Shown one piece after another: positions 21,191-27,201 of a stretch of DNA of 27,201 nucleotides. Origin of the DNA: DASTHS01 sp035718085. GTDB lineage: Bacteria > Actinomycetota > Acidimicrobiia > Acidimicrobiales > Palsa-688. Position 1 is the first letter of the stretch. The number at the start of each line of letters is the position of its first letter. The stretch spans positions 1 to 27,201 of the forward strand of contig DASTHS010000093.1 in the NCBI GenBank assembly GCA_035718085.1, written 5' to 3'. The notes below the pieces were generated by a model. It was not told the origin of the DNA, did not search any database, and saw only the letters and a list, made by a program, of their open reading frames with translations. Both the position numbers and the translations under genes were made by a program.

Positions 21191-21745
21191 CTACGGGCGA
21201 CGGGAGCGCAGGCGCTCCAGGGCGGGGCGCAGCGACCCGTCGCTCAGTGCCAGGGCTTCGGGCAGCGGGAACCACGCCACGTGGGGGCTCTCCCCGGCCG
21301 GGGGGGCGGGGTCGAGGTCGTCGGCCTCGAGCAGGTAGCGGAGGTCGAGGTGCAGGTGGCCGCCGGCGGGGTGCACGTCGACGTGCCAGAGCACGGGCCC
21401 GCCGGCCGGGTGGCGCGTGGGCACGCCCGTCTCCTCCTGCGCTTCGCGGCGGGCGGCCTCGGCGGGCCACTCCCCCGGGTCGATGTGCCCTCCCGGCTGC
21501 AACCACATCCCCAGCCGCTTGTGGAGGTGCAGCAGCACGCCGCGCCGCCCGACGACGACGGCCGAGCCGGTGAGGTGGGTGGCCTGCGCCTCCCGGTCGA
21601 AGGGCCGGCCCAGGTCACGCAGGGCGGCGACCACCTGGCCGCAGCTGGCCGCCTCCCGGTCGTCGGTGGGCACGTGGGCCTCGACCTCGGCCAGCGTGGC
21701 GGCGGTGCGCTCGTCGGGGAGGGGGACATCCGGCATGGCGACCAT
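21191..21745 (-). CDS. Nudix hydrolase
   Basis: The protein is 184 residues with a perfect Nudix box GX5EX7REUXEEXGU at residues 86-108 (GHIDPGEWPAEAARREAQEE then TGV). It is preceded by HLTGSAVVVGRRGVLLHLHKRLGMWLQPGG and followed by strands typical of the fold. It hydrolyses a nucleoside diphosphate linked to another moiety; the substrate is unknown. The N-terminal 55 residues are an extra helical region (RTAATLAEVEAHVPTDDREAAS). ATG at 21745 is chosen; ATG at 21736 is an in-frame alternative, and neither has a clear Shine-Dalgarno. It is convergent with the decarboxylase and divergent from the membrane-protein gene. Confidence 0.92.
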   Translation of the reverse strand: MVAMPDVPLPDERTAATLAEVEAHVPTDDREAASCGQVVAALRDLGRPFDREAQATHLTGSAVVVGRRGVLLHLHKRLGMWLQPGGHIDPGEWPAEAARREAQEETGVPTRHPAGGPVLWHVDVHPAGGHLHLDLRYLLEADDLDPAPPAGESPHVAWFPLPEALALSDGSLRPALERLRSRRP

Positions 21746-21825
21746 GCTGCCCGCCAGCCCGGACGGTTGCGGCCGGTCGGGGAGGGAAGGTTGCCCCCAC
21801 CCCCCAACCCTCGGAGAGACCCACC

Positions 21826-22380
21826 ATGGCCAAGACCAACCCGTATGCCCGCACCCTGCACGACGTCGGCCTGGCCGCATGGTTCGGCGGCTCGCTCATG
21901 GGCGCCGTCGGGTTGAACGCGGCCGCCTCCGTCGCCCACGACGCCGGGGAGCGCACCCGCATCTCGGCCGAGGGTTGGCGGCGCTGGACCCCCGTGAACG
22001 CGGCGGCGATCGGCGCGCACCTGACCGGGGCGGCGATCCTGCTCGGCTCCGACCGCAAGCGGCTCGCCGCCCAGAAGGGCGTCGCCAGCCTCGCCGGGGT
22101 GAAGACCGGCCTCACCGTCGCCGCGCTCGGCGTCACCGCCGCCAGCCGGGTACTCGGCCGCACGGTGCAAGAGGGCGCCGGCAGCCCGGCGGCGGGCACC
22201 ACCGAGCCGGCGGCGGGGACGCCTGGTGACGTCGCCAACGCCCAGAAGGGCCTCAAGCCCCTGCAGTGGGCGGTGCCGGCCCTCACCGGTGCGCTGATCG
22301 TGGTGAGCGCCCGCATGGCCGAGCAGCAGCGGGCCAGCGAGGTGATGCCCGGCATCGCCCACCGCCTCCTGCCGATCTGA
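21826..22380 (+). CDS. Small membrane protein of unknown function
   Basis: The protein is 184 residues with four hydrophobic stretches: LHDVGLAAWFGGSLMGAVGL, PVNAAAIGAHLTGAAILLG, GLTVAALGVTAASRVLG and QWAVPALTGALIVVSARMAE. A Pro/Ala/Gly/Thr-rich loop lies between the third and fourth. Sequences of this type (MAKTNPYARTLHDVGLAAWFGGSLMG) occur in actinobacteria and are annotated only as hypothetical. ATG at 21826 follows GGAGAG with about 9 nt spacing. The gene stands alone between a divergent Nudix gene and a convergent membrane-protein gene. I do not assign a function. Confidence 0.85.
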   Translation: MAKTNPYARTLHDVGLAAWFGGSLMGAVGLNAAASVAHDAGERTRISAEGWRRWTPVNAAAIGAHLTGAAILLGSDRKRLAAQKGVASLAGVKTGLTVAALGVTAASRVLGRTVQEGAGSPAAGTTEPAAGTPGDVANAQKGLKPLQWAVPALTGALIVVSARMAEQQRASEVMPGIAHRLLPI

Positions 22381-22400
22381 CCGCAGGCGGGCCGGCCCCG

Positions 22401-22913
22401 CTAGGTGATGTCGACGACCGCGCCGACGGTGGCGGCATAGACGGCGTGCTGCACCAGACTGGTGGCGACCACGCTCCCCCGCCACCGCCACGGTGGCGGG
22501 GTGCCGCCGAGCAGCGGGAACAGCGCGCCGGTCATCGCCATCAGGCCGGCCCAGTAGGTGGCGGTGGCGTCGCGAGGCCGCAGTCGACGGCCGAGGAGCA
22601 CCCGCACCATGCCCATCGCCGACCCGTAGCCCCAGTGCACCAGGGCGCCGAGTCGACGCTGGCCGACGTCGCCGAGGTGGTCGATGCGCAGCACGACCAT
22701 GGCGGCGTGGCTGGGCACGGTGGAATCGTCGTAGTCGAGCGGGCCGCCGGTGCTACCCCGCAACCGCCGCTCGACCCCGTACGAGGCGGTCATCACCGCC
22801 GTGCCCACCAGGCCGGCCAACAGGCCCTGGGCCGCCTCTGCGGCGAGCGGCGCGAGGCGCGCCCTCCTGCGACCCAAGCCCCGAATGCCCCGGCCACGGG
22901 TCGCCGTCACCAT
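22401..22913 (-). CDS. Small membrane protein, YagU/DUF1440-like
   Basis: The protein is 170 residues. A basic N-terminus (RGRGIRGLGRRRARL) precedes a hydrophobic segment AEAAQGLLAGLVGTAVMTASYG. After a hydrophilic stretch come three more: GALVHWGYGSAMGMVRVLLG, TYWAGLMAMTGALFPLLGG and VATSLVQHAVYAATVGAVVD. The pattern resembles inner-membrane proteins of the YagU type, whose function is poorly defined. ATG at 22913 is preceded by TAGCTT plus 7 nt. It is divergent from the DHA2 transporter across 75 bp, so the two may share regulation. Confidence 0.82.
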   Translation of the reverse strand: MVTATRGRGIRGLGRRRARLAPLAAEAAQGLLAGLVGTAVMTASYGVERRLRGSTGGPLDYDDSTVPSHAAMVVLRIDHLGDVGQRRLGALVHWGYGSAMGMVRVLLGRRLRPRDATATYWAGLMAMTGALFPLLGGTPPPWRWRGSVVATSLVQHAVYAATVGAVVDIT

Positions 22914-22920
22914 GCGGGCG

Positions 22921-22926
22921 AAGCTA
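22921..22926 (-). promoter_or_regulatory. Putative -10 hexamer TAGCTT for the YagU-like gene
   Basis: TAGCTT on the minus strand, followed by 7 nt and ATG at 22913. Confidence 0.55.
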
Positions 22927-22946
22927 GCGGAGGGCGACCGTTTTCC

Positions 22947-22977
22947 CTTCCGCCTACGGGCGGGAAGCCGGTAGGTT
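22947..22977 (+). promoter_or_regulatory. Putative promoter and CTTCC/GGAAG dyad upstream of the DHA2 transporter
   Basis: TAGGTT (22972-22977) lies 11 nt before the transporter ATG at 22989 and 5 nt before an in-frame TTG at 22983. A CTTCC (22947-22951)/GGAAG (22963-22967) dyad just upstream could be a regulator site; efflux genes are commonly repressed by local regulators, but none is encoded here. Confidence 0.35.
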
Positions 22978-22988
22978 GATCGTTGCCA

Positions 22989-24545
22989 ATGCTAACTACT
23001 GCCCCCGCACCCGACGCCCCCACGGCCGGCCCTGCTCCCCGACTCGACCAGCGCATCGCGGTGAGCGTGGTCTACGTGGCCGCCCTGTTCCTCAGCATCC
23101 TCGACGTCACCATCGTCAACGTGGCGATCCCGACGATCGGCCGCGACTTCCACACCTCGGCGGCGTCGGTCGACGTCGTGGTGATCGGGTTCCTGGTGAG
23201 CCTGGCCGTGTTCATCCCGGCGTCGGGCTGGATCGGTGACCGCTTCGGCGGCAAGCGCACCCTGTTGGCGGCCATCGCCGTGTTCACCATCGCCTCGGCG
23301 CTGTGCGGCATCGCCACCAGCCTCGGCGAGCTGGTCGTCTTCCGGGTGATCCAGGGCGTCGGCGGCGGCATGCTCACCCCGGTGGGCATGGCCATGCTCT
23401 ACCGCACCTTCCCCCCGCAGGAGCGGGTGCGCCTGGCGGGCATCCTCATGCTGCCCACGGCCCTGGCGCCCGCGCTCGGCCCGGTGCTCGGCGGCCTGCT
23501 GGTCACCGACCTGTCGTGGCGGTGGGTGTTCTACGTGAACCTGCCGATCGGGGTGGCGGCCCTGGTGTTCGGGGCCCTGTTCGTCACCGAACGGCGCGAG
23601 TCGACGCCGGGGCGCTTCGACCTCCGCGGCTTCGTGCTCGCCGGCGCCGGCCTCGGGTCGTTGATGTACGGCGTCTCGGAGGGGCCGACCAAGGGCTGGG
23701 GGTCGCCGCTGGTGCTCGCCACCATCGCCGCCGGCGTGGCGCTGCTCACCGCCATGGTGAAGGCCGAGCTCGCCGTCGAAGAGCCCATGATCAACCTGCG
23801 GCTCTTCGGCGACCGGCTGTTCCGGGCGACGAACATCCTCGTGGTCGTCACCATGACCGGCTTCTTCGGTGTGCTCTACCTGGTGCCCCTCTACTACCAG
23901 GACGCTCGGGGTCTCTCGGCGCTGCAGTCGGGGCTCGGCACCTTCCCGGAGGCCATCGGCGTGTTCATCGCCGCCCAGGTGGTGAGCCGCTACCTCTACC
24001 CCGTCATCGGCCCCCGGCGGCTCATGGCCGCCGGCCTCCTCGGCATCGCCGGGGTCACCGTGGCCATGGCCGCCGCCAGCGGGGCGCACACCAGCCTCTG
24101 GGACATGCGGCTGCTCATGTTCGCCCTGGGGCTGTGCATCCCCAACGTCATGATGAGCATGCAGGCCGCCGCGTTCGCCACCGTCTCACCGGCGTCCACC
24201 GGCCGGGCGTCGACGCTGTTCAACGCCAACCGCCAACTCGGGGGCGCCGTGGGCGTGGCCCTGCTCAGCACCGTGCTGGCCGCCATCGGCCCCACCTCCC
24301 GGGTGGGTGCCCACGTCGTGGCCCACGTGGCCGCCTACCGGGGGGCCTTCCTCGCCGCCGCCACGGTCGCCTTCGCCGGGTCGGTGGCGGCCCTGTTCAC
24401 GGTGAGCGATGCTGACGCCGCAGCCACCATGGTGCGGCGCCGCAAGGCAGCGGCGACCCCAGAGGCGGAGGAAGTAGCAGCTGACCCGCCGCTTCCTCGG
24501 CGTCCGCTCCTGCGCACTGCAAGCGGCGACGCCGGGCGCCGATAG
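22989..24545 (+). CDS. MFS multidrug efflux transporter, DHA2 (EmrB/QacA) family
   Basis: The protein is 518 residues with about 14 hydrophobic segments. Signatures are LSILDVTIVNVAIPTIGRDF (motif D1) in helix 1, GWIGDRFGGKRTLL (motif A) after helix 2, FRVIQGVGGGMLTPVG in helix 4 and ALAPALGPVLGGLLV (motif C) in helix 5. It is a proton-driven exporter of drugs or metabolites in the cytoplasmic membrane. An acidic-to-basic C-terminal tail (RRRKAAATPEAEEVAAD) is cytosolic. ATG at 22989 has no Shine-Dalgarno; the short distance to TAGGTT suggests a very short or no leader. The methyltransferase gene starts 36 bp downstream with its own putative promoter. Confidence 0.94.
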   Translation: MLTTAPAPDAPTAGPAPRLDQRIAVSVVYVAALFLSILDVTIVNVAIPTIGRDFHTSAASVDVVVIGFLVSLAVFIPASGWIGDRFGGKRTLLAAIAVFTIASALCGIATSLGELVVFRVIQGVGGGMLTPVGMAMLYRTFPPQERVRLAGILMLPTALAPALGPVLGGLLVTDLSWRWVFYVNLPIGVAALVFGALFVTERRESTPGRFDLRGFVLAGAGLGSLMYGVSEGPTKGWGSPLVLATIAAGVALLTAMVKAELAVEEPMINLRLFGDRLFRATNILVVVTMTGFFGVLYLVPLYYQDARGLSALQSGLGTFPEAIGVFIAAQVVSRYLYPVIGPRRLMAAGLLGIAGVTVAMAAASGAHTSLWDMRLLMFALGLCIPNVMMSMQAAAFATVSPASTGRASTLFNANRQLGGAVGVALLSTVLAAIGPTSRVGAHVVAHVAAYRGAFLAAATVAFAGSVAALFTVSDADAAATMVRRRKAAATPEAEEVAADPPLPRRPLLRTASGDAGRR

Positions 24546-24569
24546 GCACCAGCCGCGCCCGCGTTGGCC

Positions 24570-24575
24570 TACCGT
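24570..24575 (+). promoter_or_regulatory. Putative -10 hexamer TACCGT for the methyltransferase gene
   Basis: TACCGT followed by 6 nt and ATG at 24582, in the 36-bp gap after the transporter. Confidence 0.5.
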
Positions 24576-24581
24576 CCGGCC

Positions 24582-25694
24582 ATGGCACTCGACCCTGCTG
24601 CGACCGACCCCCTCGACGACGATCAGGTCGCCCGCTTCGCCTTCCGGGTGTGGGGCTACAAGCAGGGTGAGATGGTCTCCCTGCTCATCCACCTCGGCGA
24701 CCGCCTCGGCCTGTACCGGGCCCTCGACGGCGCCGGGCCGGTCACCGCTGCCGACCTGTCGGCGGCCACCGGGCTGCACGAGCGGTGGCTCGCCGAGTGG
24801 CTGCGGGGCAACGCCGCCGCCGAGCTGCTCGAGTCACCCGACGGCGCCACCTTCGAGCTCGCCCCCGAGGCCGCCGCTGTGCTCGCCCGAGAAGACGCCA
24901 GCCTCCGATTCGCTGCCGGCGCCTTCGGCGCCCCCCTCGACCCCGCCGTCGTCGACGGCATCGCCGATGCGTTCCGCACCGGCGTCGGCCTGCCCTACGA
25001 CCGCTTGGGCCCGAGCGGGGCCCACCGCACCGAGCGGATGCTGGGGCCGTGGGCCCGCCTGGCGCTGGTGCCCGACATCGTGCCCGCCCTCGGGGGGGTG
25101 CACGAGGCCCTGACCGCCGGCACCCTCGTCGCCGACATCGGCTGCGGGGCCGGCGTCGCCATCGAGGCGCTGGCGGCGGCCTACCCGGCGTCGGAGTTCC
25201 ACGGCTTCGAGCTGTCGCGCCACGCCCTCGACCGGGCCACGGCACGGGTCGACGCTGCGGGGCTTGGCAACGTGCGGCTCTTCGAGCGGCGGGCCGAGGA
25301 GGTCAGCGCGCCCGACGGGTCGGGGGGCTACGGCTTCGTGCTGACCTTCGACTGCCTGCACGACATGACCCGCCCGGCCGACGCCATCGCCGCCATCCGC
25401 CGGGCCATCGCCCCCGACGGCGTGTGGCTGATCAAGGACATCCGCTGCGACGACTCCTGGCAGCTCAACCGGCGCAACCCCATGCTGGCCATGTTCTACG
25501 GGTTCTCGTTGACGTCGTGCATGTCGTCGGCGCTCTCCGAGCCGGGTGGCGCCGGCCTCGGCACGGTCGGGTTCACGCCTCGGGTGGCCGAGCGGATGGT
25601 GCGCGACGCCGGCTTCGCCAGCTTCACGGTGCGTGACTTCGACGACCCCGCCAACCTCTACTACGAGGTGCGCGCCTCTCCGACGGCCGGGTGA
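24582..25694 (+). CDS. Class I SAM-dependent methyltransferase with N-terminal winged helix
   Basis: The protein is 370 residues. The N-terminal 110 residues (VSLLIHLGDRLGLYRALDGA, VTAADLSAATGLHERWLAEWL) form a winged-helix dimerisation region like that of O-methyltransferases. The SAM-binding motif I is LVADIGCGAGVAIEAL (D185-G191 region), followed by FHGFELSRHALDRA, YGFVLTFDCLHDMTRP and GVWLIKDIRCDD. The acceptor substrate is unknown; similar actinobacterial proteins are annotated only as class I methyltransferases. The start is set at ATG 24582 because a putative promoter lies directly upstream; an in-frame TTG at 24564 would fall before that promoter. Confidence 0.9.
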   Translation: MALDPAATDPLDDDQVARFAFRVWGYKQGEMVSLLIHLGDRLGLYRALDGAGPVTAADLSAATGLHERWLAEWLRGNAAAELLESPDGATFELAPEAAAVLAREDASLRFAAGAFGAPLDPAVVDGIADAFRTGVGLPYDRLGPSGAHRTERMLGPWARLALVPDIVPALGGVHEALTAGTLVADIGCGAGVAIEALAAAYPASEFHGFELSRHALDRATARVDAAGLGNVRLFERRAEEVSAPDGSGGYGFVLTFDCLHDMTRPADAIAAIRRAIAPDGVWLIKDIRCDDSWQLNRRNPMLAMFYGFSLTSCMSSALSEPGGAGLGTVGFTPRVAERMVRDAGFASFTVRDFDDPANLYYEVRASPTAG

Positions 25695-25707
25695 GCCGTC
25701 GCCCGGC
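25686..25707. terminator. Compact hairpin between convergent stop codons
   Basis: GCCGGG (25686-25691) and CCCGGC (25702-25707) flank the methyltransferase stop. The arm ends one base before the stop of the convergent LLM gene. Only 13 bp separate the two genes, so this may act on both. Confidence 0.35.
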
Positions 25708-26457
25708 TCAGGTCAGGGCGGCGGCCAGGCGCTCGAACTGGTCGATCGCCGGACCGTAGGGGGCGCCGAGGTCGGGGGTCAGCAGCACGTGGTCGGCGCC
25801 GGCCGCCCGGTGCGCCTCGACACCGGCCGCCACCTCGGCGTCGGGCTGGCCGGCCGGCAGGTGCACCATGGCCACCAGCAGCTTCTCCGGGCCGAGGAGG
25901 GCGCGGACCTCGGCGGTGAACTCGGGGGGCCGCATGGCGGGCAGGGCCCCGTCCGCCCGGTCGCGCGCCAGCTCGAGCAGCCTCGGGCCGTTGGCGGCCA
26001 GGATCCGGGCGTAGGGGGCGTCCGGTGCCGGCAGCCGGGTGGGCGTGGCCATGGCTTCCAAGTAGGCGCGCATGGTCGGCGCAGGCGGCCCGAAGTGCTG
26101 CCCGACGAGCTCGGCCTGGTGGGCGTAGCCCACACCGATGCCGAGCACGAAGCGGCCGGGGAACGCGTCGGCGAGGCCGGCGGCGCCGCCGTGGAGGGTG
26201 ACCGCGGGGCGGGCCCAGATGTTGGCGATGCCGGTGCCCACCGTCAGGGTCTCGGTGGCGGCGAGCAGCATGGCCGCCTGCACCATGGTGTCCTTGCCGC
26301 CGACCGCCTCGTTCAGCCACACGGCCCGCCACCCGGCGGCCTCGAGCCGGCGAGCGGCGGCCCGCTGCTCGCCGGCGCGCAGCGCCACGTCGTAGGGGGC
26401 GGGCAGGAAGGCGCCGACGCCGCCCAGGGCACGGCGGGCGTCATCGACGGTCGTCAC
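25708..26457 (-). CDS. LLM-class (luciferase-like) oxidoreductase, probably F420-dependent
   Basis: The protein is 249 residues, short for a full luciferase-like monooxygenase but normal for the actinobacterial LLM F420 subfamily. Visible segments are GVGAFLPAPYDVALRAGEQRAAARRLEAAGWRAVW-type opening strands and TETLTVGTGIANIWARPAVTLHGGAAGLADAFPGRFVLGIGVGYAHQAELVG (from about 68), the classic LLM core. AHRAAGADHVLLTP lies near the end. F420 rather than FMN as cofactor is inferred from the subfamily and from the F420-rich habit of these bacteria. GTG at 26457 is preceded by TACCCT plus 6 nt. Confidence 0.88.
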   Translation of the reverse strand: MTTVDDARRALGGVGAFLPAPYDVALRAGEQRAAARRLEAAGWRAVWLNEAVGGKDTMVQAAMLLAATETLTVGTGIANIWARPAVTLHGGAAGLADAFPGRFVLGIGVGYAHQAELVGQHFGPPAPTMRAYLEAMATPTRLPAPDAPYARILAANGPRLLELARDRADGALPAMRPPEFTAEVRALLGPEKLLVAMVHLPAGQPDAEVAAGVEAHRAAGADHVLLTPDLGAPYGPAIDQFERLAAALT

Positions 26458-26463
26458 CGCGTG

Positions 26464-26469
26464 AGGGTA
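26464..26469 (-). promoter_or_regulatory. Putative -10 hexamer TACCCT for the LLM oxidoreductase
   Basis: TACCCT on the minus strand, followed by 6 nt and the GTG at 26457. Confidence 0.5.
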
Positions 26470-26540
26470 CCGACGCCGGCGCAGCTGCCTCTGGCGGCCG
26501 AGGCGACGAGCAGGCGCAGCTGCCCGCGAGACTCTCGCCG

Positions 26541-27201
26541 ATGCCCGACCACGATCCCGCCATCGACCGGTGGTTCCTGTCGGCGGCCGAACGGGGCAAC
26601 CGGGCCAGCGACATCCGCCCCTGGACCGTCGGCAACCGGGTCACGGCGCTCGTCCACGGTTCCGAGTACTTCCCCGCGTTGCACCGCGTGCTGTGCGCGA
26701 CCGAACCGGGCGACGCCGTCTACATCGCAGACTTCCGCGGCGACATCGACGAGCGCCTTGCCGGACCCGGGACCGAGGTGGGCACCGTGCTCGCCGACCT
26801 CGCGGCGCGCGGCGTCCTGGTCTTCGGGCTGATCTGGCGATCCCAGCCGGGGTGGCTCGAGCAGAGCGAAGGCGAGAACGCGGAGCTGGCACGGACGATC
26901 TCCGAGGCGGGGGGCCAGGTGCTGCTCGACCCCCGCACCCGGCGCGGGGGCTCGCACCACCAGAAGTTCGTGGTCATCCGCCACCTCAGGCGGCCGGCCG
27001 CGGACGTGGCGTTCGTCGGGGGCATCGACCTCGGGCGCAGCCGGCACGACGGGCCGGACCACGCCGGTGACCCGCAGGCGATGCCCTTCCCGGCTGCCTA
27101 CGGAGACCGGCCGCCGTGGCACGACGTCCAGTGCGCGCTGGAGGGGCCGGCCGTGGGGGATGTGGAGCACACCTTCCGCGAGCGCTGGTACGGCAGCAGC
27201 G
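26541..27201 (+). CDS. Phospholipase D-like protein, N-terminal part (runs off the window)
   Basis: From ATG 26541 the frame stays open for 220 codons to the right edge. The protein shows NRVTALVHGSEYFPALHRVL at about 32-51, DAVYIADFRGDID (58-70) and the HxK signature H140-Q-K142 in GGSHHQKFVVI, followed by FVGGIDLGRSRHD. This matches the first HKD-type motif of the phospholipase D superfamily, which hydrolyses or transfers phosphodiester bonds of lipids. The second HKD motif would lie beyond the window. No signal peptide is visible, so the location is uncertain. The start is reasonable but has no strong Shine-Dalgarno. Confidence 0.88.
   Translation, partial: MPDHDPAIDRWFLSAAERGNRASDIRPWTVGNRVTALVHGSEYFPALHRVLCATEPGDAVYIADFRGDIDERLAGPGTEVGTVLADLAARGVLVFGLIWRSQPGWLEQSEGENAELARTISEAGGQVLLDPRTRRGGSHHQKFVVIRHLRRPAADVAFVGGIDLGRSRHDGPDHAGDPQAMPFPAAYGDRPPWHDVQCALEGPAVGDVEHTFRERWYGSS

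Overview
The window is very GC-rich (roughly 70 to 75 percent by eye), with dense short-spaced genes, many GTG starts and many stop-start overlaps. A SigR/RsrA-type sigma/anti-sigma pair, a putative F420-linked metalloprotease, an LLM-class F420-type oxidoreductase and a tilS-hpt-folE-folP block resembling the mycobacterial one all point to an actinobacterium. Acidimicrobiia or a related deep actinobacterial lineage is my best guess; no rRNA or marker gene is present to settle it. I see no tRNA, rRNA, CRISPR array, insertion sequence or phage gene.

Layout. Bases 1-5156 (all minus strand) form a housekeeping block: metalloprotease, response regulator, tilS, hpt, folE, folP and a partial phosphatase-like gene. 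Bases 5311-7291 (minus) hold a MerR-type regulator, a SigR-like ECF sigma factor, its zinc anti-sigma factor and a 62-residue Cys/His protein. Bases 7386-9847 (plus) carry gpsA, a glycerophosphodiesterase and a MOSC protein. Bases 9840-16576 are a mixed region: epoxide hydrolase, pRiA4b ORF-3-like protein, GNAT acetyltransferase, sugar porter, SRPBCC protein, a second MFS transporter and an aldo/keto reductase. Bases 16707-21100 (plus) carry a 64-residue zinc ribbon, ribD, an EctB-like diaminobutyrate aminotransferase and, overlapping it, an Orn/Lys/Arg-type decarboxylase. Bases 21191-27201 carry a Nudix hydrolase, two small membrane proteins, a DHA2 efflux transporter, a methyltransferase, an LLM oxidoreductase and a partial phospholipase D-like gene.

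The most interesting locus is the aminotransferase/decarboxylase pair at 18189-21100. It has an EctB-like enzyme without ectA or ectC, translationally coupled to a fold-I decarboxylase. Together they could turn aspartate semialdehyde into 2,4-diaminobutyrate and then 1,3-diaminopropane. The pair is preceded by about 130 nt of leader that folds on paper into a three-way junction, with an 8-bp loop-to-downstream complement next to the ribosome binding site. This looks like a candidate cis-regulatory RNA.

A second theme is gene-start architecture. About ten genes have a TANNNT hexamer ending 6 to 8 nt before the start codon, which suggests leaderless transcription. In three places the stop codon of the upstream gene supplies the TAG of that hexamer. 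Genes inside operons instead use GTGA or CTGA overlaps or clear Shine-Dalgarno sequences. Several GC-rich perfect hairpins without T-tracts sit directly after stop codons, including a 40-bp perfect palindrome between two convergent genes.
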